Of a stretch of 64,000 nucleotides of DNA, positions 1 through 7,801 are shown one piece after another. This DNA is from Pedobacter riviphilus (GTDB lineage Bacteria; Bacteroidota; Bacteroidia; Sphingobacteriales; Sphingobacteriaceae). The notes beneath the pieces were generated by a model that worked only from the letters and a program-made list of their open reading frames with translations, had not been told where the DNA came from and did no database searches. Location of the stretch: assembly GCF_014692875.1 (NCBI RefSeq), contig NZ_CP061171.1, positions 4,092,001-4,156,000 of the forward strand, written 5' to 3'. Position 1 is the first letter of the stretch. Every line of letters starts with the position of its first letter. Position numbers and translations under genes: made by a program.

Positions 1-651
1 GATCAGCTCGTGTTTCTGGTTTACCTTAATGTGCAGTTTTATGGCTTCCTTTTGTTGCAGATCGAGCGGAACATCCACATCATAATTCTTCGCTTTGGCA
101 TTCAAGAACATTGCGCTGCTCATCAAACACTCAAAAATGGCATGGTGCAACGAGCGATAAGGCCGCAGCAAAATCTGGATTAAACTGATTACATAATACC
201 AAACCCCACCAAGCAAGATATAACTGCTAAAATAAAGCGGCCGCACCGGGTGAAGCCCCATTACGAAGGTACATACAATTAACGCCATGGTGCCGATTAG
301 CGATAGTTTCTGCCCGTATACAGCAAACATCGAAAAGCTGAAAGCAGCGATGATTACCACAACCGCGGTGAGATAAACATGATCTAAAACCGACGAAACC
401 ACCAGTGTGGTAGCGAAAAAGACGATAATACTCCACAGTGCCGTTTTCAATTTATTCAGCCGGTTATCGGGTAAGTCGGTTAGGCTAATCAATAAAGCGC
501 CAACCCCTATTCCTTTTGCAGCTTCAGGATTGCCCAGGTAAAAGAATAAAATAATGGGCAATACCACGGTAATGGTGGTGCGCAGGGCATCAGAAAAGTA
601 CTCGCCTAAAAAGAAATAGGTAATGGTAGAGCCGATGCTGTTTTTGCCCAT
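1..651 (-). CDS. FUSC-family inner-membrane protein (N-terminal part, runs off the window)
   Basis: An open frame with no stop runs from the ATG at 651 (complement) to base 1, giving 217 codons starting MGKNSIGSTITYFFLGEYF. It holds about six closely spaced hydrophobic helices, including a segment rich in VVLPIILFFYLG, followed by a cytoplasmic stretch beginning near RPYRSLHHAIFECL. This pattern matches the FUSC/YccS-like membrane half (fusaric-acid-resistance or aromatic-acid-exporter type). Transport of a specific substrate is not shown. The downstream soluble half is outside the window. No partner gene is visible; the gene is divergent from the small gene at 942. The family call is moderately sure from helix pattern and the RP-L-H motif after the last helix; the 3' end is unseen. 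Confidence 0.7.
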   Translation of the reverse strand, partial: MGKNSIGSTITYFFLGEYFSDALRTTITVVLPIILFFYLGNPEAAKGIGVGALLISLTDLPDNRLNKLKTALWSIIVFFATTLVVSSVLDHVYLTAVVVIIAAFSFSMFAVYGQKLSLIGTMALIVCTFVMGLHPVRPLYFSSYILLGGVWYYVISLIQILLRPYRSLHHAIFECLMSSAMFLNAKAKNYDVDVPLDLQQKEAIKLHIKVNQKHELI

Positions 652-803
652 ATGTAATGTTAATGAATGCGGATATTGATAAACGCCGCAAAGATAACAG
701 TTTTATAATGCATGCATAGCAAATAGCTTTACAAAAACCAGATACCGATTTGTTCTTTGGACTTTAGAGGAGTTGTGCGTTCATAACTTAATCTTCTGTG
801 TTA

Positions 804-836
804 CTCCGTAGTGACGCTGCGCTGAACACTACGGAG
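804..836. repeat. Intergenic inverted repeat (10-bp stem)
   Basis: CTCCGTAGTG at 804-813 is mirrored exactly by CACTACGGAG at 827-836 around a 13-base loop. The loop and right arm contain CGCTGAACACTAC, a word also found in the dispersed repeats at 13212 and 19055. It lies in the roughly 290-base gap between the FUSC gene and the 942 gene; no T-tract follows, so it is better read as a dispersed repeat than as a terminator. I see no other feature in that gap. Confidence 0.6.
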
Positions 837-941
837 AGGTTGATTACTGTCTATTGATAAAATAAATACTCATTTTACGGGAAACCAGAATATTACCTTA
901 CTAACCCTCCTTATCTTGTTCAAAATTTAAATAAAGAAATT

Positions 942-1208
942 ATGGGAACAACAATTGGAAACATATTGATATCATATGATGTCAATAAATTGCACACACA
1001 AGTTAAAGCTAGTCTAGAACTTTTGGGTTATTATGACAACTTTACAAATACTGGTGAATCAAAGAAATATTTGCCAAATACAACATTATGGCACCCAAAC
1101 AAATCATCTAACCAAGCAATTAGTGACTTAAAAACAGTTTGCAATAGTTTAGGGGTAATATTAGAAAAGGCAGTTGCCGTAAGAGCATCTGAATTTGTAG
1201 GAATCTAA
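942..1208 (+). CDS. Small hypothetical protein, possible Cas2/VapD-like ferredoxin fold
   Basis: 88 aa starting MGTTIGNILISYDVNKLHT. I do not recognise a named family with certainty. What is visible: an early beta strand ILISYDV, a helix, a second strand around NTTLWH, a helix with AISDLKTVCNSLGV, and a last strand LEKAVAVRASEFVGI. This beta-alpha-beta-beta-alpha-beta order, with an early YDV, resembles small ferredoxin-like nuclease or toxin folds such as Cas2/VapD, but no CRISPR array or cas1 is nearby and no catalytic set can be confirmed. The gene stands alone, flanked by repeats, at the start of an AT-rich accessory patch that also holds DUF2806, a nuclease-like protein and AbiH. The fold is an inference; the gene itself is likely real. 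Confidence 0.6.
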   Translation: MGTTIGNILISYDVNKLHTQVKASLELLGYYDNFTNTGESKKYLPNTTLWHPNKSSNQAISDLKTVCNSLGVILEKAVAVRASEFVGI

Positions 1209-1301
1209 ACAAATTAAGCCAATTAGTAGTGTAGTATGGTTTTATTTAGTGTCCCTCCTACCCTATCGCAAGTTTTGGTGCTACAGGCCGGTGCAAAGGA
1301 C

Positions 1302-1340
1302 TGACTTGTGCTTTAAAATAATCCTGGAAAGCACAAGTCA
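1302..1340. repeat. Inverted repeat upstream of the DUF2806 gene (13-bp stem)
   Basis: TGACTTGTGCTTT at 1302-1314 pairs exactly with AAAGCACAAGTCA at 1328-1340. The same AAAGCACAAGTCA word recurs at 2459-2471 and its complement core GACTTGTGC at 2493-2501, so related elements lie on both sides of the DUF2806 gene. The element sits inside the longest possible reading frame of that gene, which argues that the frame's first part is not coding. Confidence 0.75.
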
Positions 1341-1395
1341 ACCCGCCCCTGCTATCCCGCCCGCTAAGACTCGCGCTAGAATGGGAAAAGGGAAC

Positions 1396-2343
1396 ATGAA
1401 GATACCTAATAAAATATTTTTTGTCTATATTGCTGACAAAATATTGCTCTCGATAATGCAAAATCCCTTAATTATAACCGGAAAACCTCTTGAAAAACTT
1501 ATTACACTCATTGGTGAGGGCATCGGTAGTTTATACGAACCAACAAAAATAAGACGCAAAGCAGATGCCGAAGCATATCGAATTGAAAAGATTGCAGAAG
1601 CTAAGGCAAAAGGTCTAATTATTTCATCTAAAGCTGAACTAACAATAGCAGAAAAGGCTCACAATAGGGTAGTGATTCAGGAGATAGATCGTCAAATAAA
1701 TATCGAAGATATTGCACAAAAGACTGTAAAGTACCTTAAAGAATCGGATGTGCCTGAGGATATCGATCAAGATTGGAAAACCCGTTTTTTCAATAAGGCA
1801 AAAGATATTTCAAATGATGAAATGCAAGAGATATGGGCAAACATTCTCGCAAATGAAATAGATAAACCTGGAAAAACAAGTATTAGAACGCTAGAAGTTC
1901 TAAGTAATCTCTCTCAAAAAGAAGGTAAAATATTTGAAATGTTTTGCTCATTTTCTTTTGATCACGTTGGAATTTATCACCCTCCAGGAGGTGAAATTTA
2001 CAAAAAATTCGGATTAAGATATTCTGATTTGCAAATCTTAAGATCGGCCCGTTTAATTCATTCAGCTGACAATCTCGTGTCTCTCCTACCCCTATATGAA
2101 GGTGTTAATGGCTGTTTTATTTCGCGTGGAGATAAGATGTATGTTCTTATTCCTGGCACTAATAAAGACTTAACTTTTGATGTTACACAACTAACTCAAG
2201 AAGGATTAGAATTAATGAACATCATTAAAACACCGAAAGATGATTCGTATTTTAATTCTTTTTTAGCTGATTGTAAAATAAGTCGGAAGATAGAATTCAG
2301 GGAAGCAACAGATGAGGATTTAAAATATTTAAACTTAGAATGA
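1396..2343 (+). CDS. DUF2806 domain-containing protein
   Basis: The frame is open from 1249, but bases 1302-1340 are an inverted repeat and the first 49 residues look like translated intergenic DNA. I therefore place the start at ATG 1396 (MKIPNKIFFVYIADKIL); ATG 1456 (MQNPLIITGKPLEKLITLIG) is also possible. The core reads PLEKLITLIGEGIGSLYEP, then RRKADAEAYRIEKIAEAKAK, a charged helix, then FFNKAKDISNDEMQEIWANI with LANEIDKPGKTSIRTLEVLS. That is the typical DUF2806 layout: a short membrane-proximal or amphipathic start, a charged helix, then a helical domain with the WAxILAxEIxxPGxxSxRTL signature. The function of DUF2806 is not known to me; it occurs in accessory regions. The neighbours (a nuclease-like gene, AbiH) suggest a defence setting, but that is only context. 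Confidence 0.75.
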   Translation: MKIPNKIFFVYIADKILLSIMQNPLIITGKPLEKLITLIGEGIGSLYEPTKIRRKADAEAYRIEKIAEAKAKGLIISSKAELTIAEKAHNRVVIQEIDRQINIEDIAQKTVKYLKESDVPEDIDQDWKTRFFNKAKDISNDEMQEIWANILANEIDKPGKTSIRTLEVLSNLSQKEGKIFEMFCSFSFDHVGIYHPPGGEIYKKFGLRYSDLQILRSARLIHSADNLVSLLPLYEGVNGCFISRGDKMYVLIPGTNKDLTFDVTQLTQEGLELMNIIKTPKDDSYFNSFLADCKISRKIEFREATDEDLKYLNLE

Positions 2344-2388
2344 TCTCCTACTGCCGCACGTCCTTTAGCTCCAAGCCCAAGTGAAGGC

Positions 2389-2501
2389 CTCACTTGTGAT
2401 TTCGTTAAATTAATACATTAATCTCTTTTTAAAAAAATCATAACTAGTTAACTACTGTAAAGCACAAGTCATCCATACCACTGCCCCGCTAAGACTTGTG
2501 C
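2389..2501. repeat. Repeat cluster downstream of the DUF2806 gene
   Basis: GCACAAGTC at 2462-2470 and GACTTGTGC at 2493-2501 form an inverted repeat. A related TCACTTGTGA lies near 2389-2398, and CCGCTAAGACT before the right arm matches CCGCTAAGACT near 1360. These are the same units as the element at 1302-1340, so the DUF2806 gene is bracketed by one dispersed repeat family. The rest of the 2344-2599 gap is AT-rich with no convincing gene. Confidence 0.6.
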
Positions 2502-2599
2502 AAGTAGCAGATAGACTGAAAAAACCTATTCCAACTTAGGTGCACGACTATATATTAATGACTAATTTTAATTAGTGACACACAATCTCTCGCAAAAAA

Positions 2600-3238
2600 A
2601 TGAATACTTTAATAGAATTAGATAATATTTACTTAAAATCTTTCAATAAAATATTTGAAAAATTACAAGAGTCATATATCAATATTGAAAATAATTATCA
2701 TTTTGACCTTAATAAAACTGAGGTAACTGAAGCTATTATTCAACGCTTGAAAGTATATTATTTAACGCAAGGAAAAATTAAAGATTTTTTAAATAAACGT
2801 TACTTAGCTGCTGCATCAGATTATTTCGTAGAAACAATACTCTTCTTTCTAAAACTCTATTTAAAAGAGCTTGGCAATAATTTAGAAGTACATTCAGAAA
2901 GACAAATTCGAAAAAATAAAAACTCTATTCGTCCTGATATTTCCATATGGAATGGAGATGAAGTTGTAGCTATTATAGAATGTAAGACACAGCTTGGTTG
3001 GAATCGTGATAACTGGGAACAACAATATTTGGATCGACACATTAAATTACAAACTGAATTCCCCAACGCTAAATCTTTATTGTTAGTAATGACCGGAGTT
3101 AATTGGGGAGGCTTTGGAAATCACATTGATTTGAGACAAAACTACTTCTGTTTGCTTAAAAACACTTGGCCAGTCGACTTTACTACTTCTGATCAAATTA
3201 TGACACCTATTGAGGATATGTTTAAGCTTCTTAAGTAG
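2600..3238 (+). CDS. PD-(D/E)XK nuclease-like protein
   Basis: 212 aa, very AT-rich codon use. The likely active site is visible: RPDISIWNGDEVVAIIECK supplies P-D (residues 112-113), a short hairpin, then E-x-K (E127, K129). A conserved-looking acidic residue occurs upstream in DYFVETILFFLK. That is the arrangement of the PD-(D/E)XK phosphodiesterase fold used by restriction endonucleases, Holliday-junction resolvases and many defence effectors. The N-terminal ~70 residues are helical and unassigned. No methyltransferase or specificity subunit is adjacent, so it is not an ordinary restriction-modification system. It precedes the AbiH gene by 75 bases on the same strand. Nuclease fold: fairly confident; substrate unknown. 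Confidence 0.7.
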   Translation: MNTLIELDNIYLKSFNKIFEKLQESYINIENNYHFDLNKTEVTEAIIQRLKVYYLTQGKIKDFLNKRYLAAASDYFVETILFFLKLYLKELGNNLEVHSERQIRKNKNSIRPDISIWNGDEVVAIIECKTQLGWNRDNWEQQYLDRHIKLQTEFPNAKSLLLVMTGVNWGGFGNHIDLRQNYFCLLKNTWPVDFTTSDQIMTPIEDMFKLLK

Positions 3239-3290
3239 AAAAAGTACAAAGATTAATAATGGAGGTGATTTTTCGGTAAACAAATTAAGT

Positions 3291-3317
3291 ATGACGCAAG
3301 TGTATCAAACAGTATGA
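3291..3317 (+). other. Possible 8-codon leader ORF coupled to the AbiH gene
   Basis: ATG at 3291 opens a frame MTQVYQTV that ends in TGA at 3315-3317, overlapping the AbiH ATG at 3314-3316. About 22 bases upstream is GGAGGTGAT (3261-3269), an exact complement of the 16S anti-SD core, which is rare in this phylum and too far from either ATG to act as a normal RBS. The arrangement fits translational coupling, but such a short frame may be chance. Confidence 0.25.
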
Positions 3318-4435
3318 ATAGATTAATTATAATTGGCAATGGATTCGACCTTGCCCACGGTCTAAAAACGAGCTATTGTGACTTCATTAATAATTACCTC
3401 ACTAATGCCTTAAATATATTTGCAGAAAGTAGGTTTTACGATGATCCTTTGTTAGAGATCACTCATATTAATAAACATCGTTATTATACTAATATTTATC
3501 CAGTTCCAGTTACCATTGAAAGTGTTTATTATTCGCTTAGCCAGTTAGGTCCTTCTACCAATACACGCGTTAAGTATAAAAGTGCAATACTAGCTCATTC
3601 AATAAATAATACAAAATTCGGCAAGTGGGTAGATCTTGAAAATGAATATTTTGATCAGTTAAAATCATTAACTTCAAATGCTAAGCAAAACGGAGATTAC
3701 AGCAGTATCTTAACATTAAATGATCAATTAAATTTCATAAAATTGAAGCTTCACGAATATCTATCGATGATTGAATTAGATCTGGAACATTTTGAGCCGT
3801 CCAAAGAAATCTTTGATCTTTTTCATGAACAGATAGATTCGGACGACATTGTATTAGAGTTATCAAGCACTGATATCAGCAAAACACTATTCTTGAATTT
3901 CAACTACACAAATACTGTAGAAAAATATAGAGGCAACCGTAATTACGGTGCTTCTGTTAGCAATAAAAGAGTGAAAATACCTGATGATATTAATTACATT
4001 CATGGCAGCCTAAATACCCCAGGCAATCCAATAATATTTGGATATGGAGATGAGTATGATGATGATTACTTATTATTTGAAAAACATAAGCAAAATCATC
4101 TATTTACGCATATAAAATCATTTTCTTATTTTAAAACTGTAAACTACCATTCTTTGATAAGATTTTTAGAAAATGACGATTACCAAGTATTCATAGTGGG
4201 TCACTCTTGCGGGCTATCTGACAGAACCATGTTAAAGGAAATTTTTGAACACAGCAAATGTAAATCTATAAAAATATTTTATTATAAACGTCAAGACGGG
4301 TCAACAGATTTTACTGAAAAGACTTATGATTTGGCAAGACATTTTACTAGCAAAGGTGAGATGAGAAAGAAAATTGTTTCAGAACCTAACTCGAAACCCT
4401 TTCCTCAATACACGAATCCTTCTGCAAAGAAATAA
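3314..4435 (+). CDS. AbiH family protein (phage abortive infection)
   Basis: 373 aa. The N-terminus LIIIGNGFDLAHGLKTSYCD is the hallmark of the AbiH family (bacteriophage abortive infection AbiH, PF14253). Later hallmark segments are FLNFNYTNTVEKYR, YIHGSLNTPGNPIIFGYGDE and FIVGHSCGLSDRTMLKEIFE near the C-terminus. Length is typical. The family was named from a lactococcal abortive-infection protein and is thought to act against phage; the mechanism is not established as far as I know. It follows the PD-(D/E)XK gene on the same strand and may form one transcript with it. Its start overlaps the stop of a possible tiny leader frame. Base composition is more AT-rich than the housekeeping genes later in the window, consistent with horizontal acquisition. 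Confidence 0.88.
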   Translation: MNRLIIIGNGFDLAHGLKTSYCDFINNYLTNALNIFAESRFYDDPLLEITHINKHRYYTNIYPVPVTIESVYYSLSQLGPSTNTRVKYKSAILAHSINNTKFGKWVDLENEYFDQLKSLTSNAKQNGDYSSILTLNDQLNFIKLKLHEYLSMIELDLEHFEPSKEIFDLFHEQIDSDDIVLELSSTDISKTLFLNFNYTNTVEKYRGNRNYGASVSNKRVKIPDDINYIHGSLNTPGNPIIFGYGDEYDDDYLLFEKHKQNHLFTHIKSFSYFKTVNYHSLIRFLENDDYQVFIVGHSCGLSDRTMLKEIFEHSKCKSIKIFYYKRQDGSTDFTEKTYDLARHFTSKGEMRKKIVSEPNSKPFPQYTNPSAKK

Positions 4436-4586
4436 CAGTAAAAAAACAGGAATCTGAATTAACATCTCCGCTAGCGCACATATGATGTATGTGAAATTTT
4501 GAGAATTGCTAAACACATGAATAAGTTCAAACAACTTTTTGAAAGTAAGAAAGATGAAGTGAATGGGCGTTTTTTTTTTAAAAAAA

Positions 4587-4638
4587 GACTGCTTCACGCC
4601 ACCTCACAAACCTTGCCCTTTCGTTCGCAATGACGTAC
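4587..4638. repeat. Dispersed intergenic repeat, copy 1
   Basis: GACTGCTTCACGCCACCTCAC ... TTCGTTCGCAATGACGTACCG closely matches the segment at 6141-6195 (GATTGCTTCACGCCACTTCA ... TTCAGTTCGCAATGACGTTC). It lies in the 330-base gap between the AbiH gene and the gene at 4768; the remainder of that gap shows a run of T then A near 4570 and no gene. Confidence 0.65.
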
Positions 4639-4767
4639 CGTTTCGCCTTATATACCAAAACTTCGCCTCCTAACTTCTCACTACCCTCATAAATATACCC
4701 ATTAAGGGGTATTGTTTATTTCATATATGATTGGGAGATTTGGCAATAACAAACAAACAATTAAAGT

Positions 4768-5847
4768 ATGAAAATAAACAAACTCCTACTAATGGCACCA
4801 TTGCTTGTGCTATTGGCAACGGCATCTACTGTGATGGCGCAGGTAAAAAAATCGCCAGCCAAAGCGGCGGTTCCGGTTAAAACCAAATACGGCGCTTTAG
4901 CTATAGACCGATCTAATGGTTTTTATTATGGTTTTTCATTCGATCAGCCAAACTTGGCAGAAGCCGAGAAAAGAGCGGTTGACGAATGCAATAAACGTGG
5001 CGGATCTTGTAGCATTGTACTCACCTATTCGGGCACAGGTTGTGCAGCCTACCGCACCATAAATGGCAATGTAGGCACCGCATTTGGCTGGGGCATAGCA
5101 AAAACCAAAGAAGAGGCTGATGCAATAGCTACAAAAGAGTGTTTAAAAAGAAGCGGCGGCATACAACCTACCAACTTTGTTTGGAGCTGTAATGCAGCAC
5201 AAGCGGCGCAGTTAAAAGAAATATACAATGCCTCACCTGAAATTACAGGTCCGGTAAAAATTGGCAACCAGGTGTGGACAAGTACCAATTTAAACGTGAG
5301 CACCTATAGAAACGGCGAGCAGATTTATTACGCGGCCAACCAAAAAGAATGGGAAAAAGTAAGCAGAGAAAAAATTCCGGCTTATTGTTATCTTAATTTC
5401 GATAGCAGTAATGAAAAGAAATACGGAAAGCTTTATAACTTTTATGCAGTTACCGATCGTCGTGGATTAGCACCAGCTGGTTGGCATGTACCTAGCAGCA
5501 ATGAATTTTTAACACTTATTGCAGCTTTAGGTGGGGAAAAGGTAGCCGGTAAAAAAATGCGTGGAACTACCGGTTGGGACATAAAGGATTCGTACAAATT
5601 TGCGCATGGCAATGGCGATAACTCATCAGGTCTCAATTTACTGACCAATGGCAGTGCAGGTGGTGATGAATATGGCGGTGGCCAATCATTCAAATATGGC
5701 GTATGGTTAAGCTATTGGTGGTCGAGCACGACCAAATCAAGCGGCGACAGCTTTGCCTACTATCTTGATTTTAACAAATACAGCGAACCGCGTGTAACCG
5801 ATTATAGTAAAACCACTGGCGCCGCGGTAAGGTTAGTGAAAGATTAA
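4768..5847 (+). CDS. Secreted DUF4189 - FISUMP domain protein
   Basis: 359 aa with a signal peptide (MKINKLLLMAPLLVLLATAS, likely cut after VMAQ at residue 25). Residues about 42-150 form a DUF4189-type domain: GALAIDRSNGFYYGFSFDQP, then AEAEKRAVDECNKRGGSCSI, repeated in part as AIATKECLKRSGG, with paired cysteines. Residues about 160-357 are a FISUMP domain (Fibrobacter succinogenes major paralogous type): VKIGNQVWTSTNLNVSTYRN, YCYLNFDSSNEKKYGKLYNF, LAPAGWHVPSSNEF, and a closing WWSSTTKSSGDSFAYYLDF with GAAVRLVKD. Both halves are surface or periplasmic modules of unknown function. The pairing of the two domains is unusual to me. It stands alone, with an intrinsic terminator 58 bases downstream. 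Confidence 0.85.
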   Translation: MKINKLLLMAPLLVLLATASTVMAQVKKSPAKAAVPVKTKYGALAIDRSNGFYYGFSFDQPNLAEAEKRAVDECNKRGGSCSIVLTYSGTGCAAYRTINGNVGTAFGWGIAKTKEEADAIATKECLKRSGGIQPTNFVWSCNAAQAAQLKEIYNASPEITGPVKIGNQVWTSTNLNVSTYRNGEQIYYAANQKEWEKVSREKIPAYCYLNFDSSNEKKYGKLYNFYAVTDRRGLAPAGWHVPSSNEFLTLIAALGGEKVAGKKMRGTTGWDIKDSYKFAHGNGDNSSGLNLLTNGSAGGDEYGGGQSFKYGVWLSYWWSSTTKSSGDSFAYYLDFNKYSEPRVTDYSKTTGAAVRLVKD

Positions 5848-5904
5848 TTTGCCCATATCAAATAATACTCATATTTCGGAACCTAAAGGTTAGAAATCAC
5901 TTAC

Positions 5905-5940
5905 TCAACCGGGAATAATCAAGATTTCCGGTTGATTTTG
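5905..5940 (+). terminator. Rho-independent terminator after the DUF4189-FISUMP gene
   Basis: TCAACCGG (5905-5912) pairs with CCGGTTGA (5928-5935), followed by TTTTG TTT. It lies 58 bases past the stop at 5847 and fits the plus-strand gene. Confidence 0.65.
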
Positions 5941-5984
5941 TTTAAGGGGAAATAGCTATCAAGATTTAGCCTCTCATTTTATCT

Positions 5985-6100
5985 GTTCTCGAGGTACAGC
6001 CCATGGTTAAATAGCCCTGATGGGAGTGCAACGGACAGCAGGACCGAAGCCTACCAAGGATCACTGCCCTTGCGCTCCAAAAACTTTTCCAAATTAATCC
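5985..6100. repeat. GC-richer structured intergenic element
   Basis: The segment TACAGCCCATGG ... CCCTGATGGGAGTG ... GGACAGCAGGACCGAAGCC ... CACTGCCCTTGCGCTCC is GC-richer than its surroundings. It shares words (CCTGATGG, ACAGCAGG, CGAAGC) with the gap at 36740-36800. I read it as one of the dispersed repeat families of this genome. No frame in it looks coding. Confidence 0.45.
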
Positions 6101-6140
6101 TCTTTTCCAAAATCCAAACTTTGGACTATTCCACAATACA

Positions 6141-6195
6141 GATTGCTTCACGCCACTTCACACCCCCTAGCCTTCAGTTCGCAATGACGTTCCGG
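6141..6195. repeat. Dispersed intergenic repeat, copy 2
   Basis: Matches the copy at 4587-4638 over most of its length (GCTTCACGCCAC, TTCGCAATGACGT). Located between the structured element at 5985 and the 3' end of the reductase gene. Confidence 0.65.
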
Positions 6196-6228
6196 CCTCC
6201 AAACTCCAAACGCTCAACTCCAAACTAA

Positions 6229-6804
6229 TTAACTTCCCAGCTCTCCAACATATCGATAAGTGTTCAGCTGAACTCCTGTTGGCGTAGTTTTCGTGCTTAC
6301 AAAAGCCAGCTCGCGTGCATCGGCAGTATCCGAAAAGAAACGTTTGCCCGTGCCCAGCAATACCGGGTATACCATTAGCACAAGCTCGTCAACCAGTCCC
6401 TGTTCCAATAACACAGCAACCACCGTCGAACTACCGTACACAATCAGGTCAGGCCCCTCTGTTAATTTGAGATCGCGAATACGCGTTACAATGTCTGTAC
6501 CTAAATCTTCAACCGGGCCCCATTCGAGGCTCTCGGGCCTATGGGTAGCGACGTACTTTTTGCCATTATTTAAACTGTTTGCCATCGGATTATCGCCTGC
6601 TTTTGGCCAGTACTGGGTCCAGCTATCGTAGGTTTTGCGGCCCAACAGCAGATCGATGTGAGTACCCTGAGTTTCCAGTACTGCGGCTAAACCTTCTGCA
6701 CTCCGGTAAGGTGTTGTCCATCCGCCATGTGCAAAATCCTCGCTGTTTTCGTGCTGCATCACACCATCAAGCGAGATGTGTTCCATTATTTTGATCTTTC
6801 TCAT
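6229..6804 (-). CDS. Dihydrofolate reductase family protein (RibD C-terminal type)
   Basis: 191 aa from the ATG at 6804. The frame is open to 6975, but the upstream part is cysteine-rich nonsense and the family starts with the strand found at MRKIKIMEHISLDGVM. Landmarks: KIMEHISLDGVMQ (first strand), DLLLGRKTYDSW, KKYVATHRPESLEWGPV, GPDLIVYGSSTVVAVLLEQG, VDELVLMVYPVLLGTGKRFF. These are the NADPH-binding and substrate-loop segments of the RibD_C/DHFR-like fold. Stand-alone members of this family in Bacteroidota are usually annotated as dihydrofolate reductase family proteins without a known substrate; true DHFR activity is not implied. It is convergent with the 4768 gene and divergent from the 7149 gene. 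Confidence 0.88.
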   Translation of the reverse strand: MRKIKIMEHISLDGVMQHENSEDFAHGGWTTPYRSAEGLAAVLETQGTHIDLLLGRKTYDSWTQYWPKAGDNPMANSLNNGKKYVATHRPESLEWGPVEDLGTDIVTRIRDLKLTEGPDLIVYGSSTVVAVLLEQGLVDELVLMVYPVLLGTGKRFFSDTADARELAFVSTKTTPTGVQLNTYRYVGELGS

Positions 6805-7148
6805 GTTATTTTCTATTGATTTGATGATGATAAAGTTACAACGGAAGAGCCACACGCATGAGGGGCAATCGTGACAATATAAAGGCGTTTTTATGACCAT
6901 TTGCAATTTATTCGTAGGGTTTTCCTCAAGATTATGCGGGTTGAAACTAATCTCCGTTATGTTATAACAACACACTTTGCACTATTCTACATTATTCATA
7001 TCTTCCCACCAGTTTAAGTAACCTGGATAATGCATCAGCTCTCAACCAACATGCCTGCGCAACTTCGGCAAATATGTATTGATCAAAAAATGATTAAGTC
7101 TAACCGCTTATACTTTGCACTAAGCATTAATGAAACAACCAAAAAAAT

Positions 7149-7754
7149 ATGAAATCAAAACCAGCGCTTTTTTCGATTATTTTATTGGCAACTGTTTTAA
7201 TTAGTTTTAAAGACAAAAATGAAATTAAACAATGTTATATTTCATTTAAATCTGCTTCGGGTTTAGTGGCAGCCAATCCAGATCGTCTTCCTGAAGGCAC
7301 AGAGAAATATAGAACGGTATCAACTGCAAATGGAGGCGTGAACGTAACCCGAACAGACGGTTATCGGATTTTATACAACAACGATAAGAAAGCCCCATTC
7401 GTAAACTTAAAAGTTGAGCTTTCTGAAGAAAAGAGTTATAACCTCGATAAAAAGAAGCTGCTCGAAAATTTAATTTTTTTAGCCTCGCACACAACGGGTA
7501 TGGAAAGTAAGAACCTAATAGAACTTAAATTTAATGGTTATACAGTTTACGGAATTAACAGGGCAACAATTGAAACAGGCAATATACTAGGAACATTTAT
7601 CTTGTTCCCCGGAAATAACACCACTATTTATTTCTACTTCAACAATATGGAACTCGAATATAGAAACTTTACTTCCCTTAGTGATTATAAAAAACAACGC
7701 GACAGGTTTATCAATGAGTATACTAAATATTTAAATACCTGCAAGGGTAAATAG
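7149..7754 (+). CDS. Hypothetical exported protein
   Basis: 201 aa. An N-terminal hydrophobic stretch FSIILLATVLISF follows MKSKPAL and looks like a signal sequence or anchor without a clear lipobox. The mature part is mixed alpha/beta with TEKYRTVSTANGGVNVTRTD, a LLENLIFLASHTTG helix and a C-terminal LSDYKKQRDRFINEYTKYLN helix. I do not recognise the family. It is the first of seven consecutive plus-strand genes (7149-13089) with short gaps: 47 bases to the next gene, then 14, 1 and 66, then overlaps. It may therefore be the start of one transcript that contains the membrane-helicase gene. Confidence 0.65.
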   Translation: MKSKPALFSIILLATVLISFKDKNEIKQCYISFKSASGLVAANPDRLPEGTEKYRTVSTANGGVNVTRTDGYRILYNNDKKAPFVNLKVELSEEKSYNLDKKKLLENLIFLASHTTGMESKNLIELKFNGYTVYGINRATIETGNILGTFILFPGNNTTIYFYFNNMELEYRNFTSLSDYKKQRDRFINEYTKYLNTCKGK

Positions 7755-7801
7755 GTACAACTGACTGCATAAAACTCGATACAGATTAAAATTAACGCTC
7801 A

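Noticed and set aside
1249..1395. N-terminal extension of the DUF2806 reading frame
   Set aside because: It runs through an inverted repeat and translates to low-complexity, unconserved-looking sequence; the family begins later.
3261..3269. GGAGGTGAT as the ribosome binding site of AbiH
   Set aside because: It lies 45 bases upstream of the AbiH ATG, far beyond SD range; noted instead with the possible leader frame.
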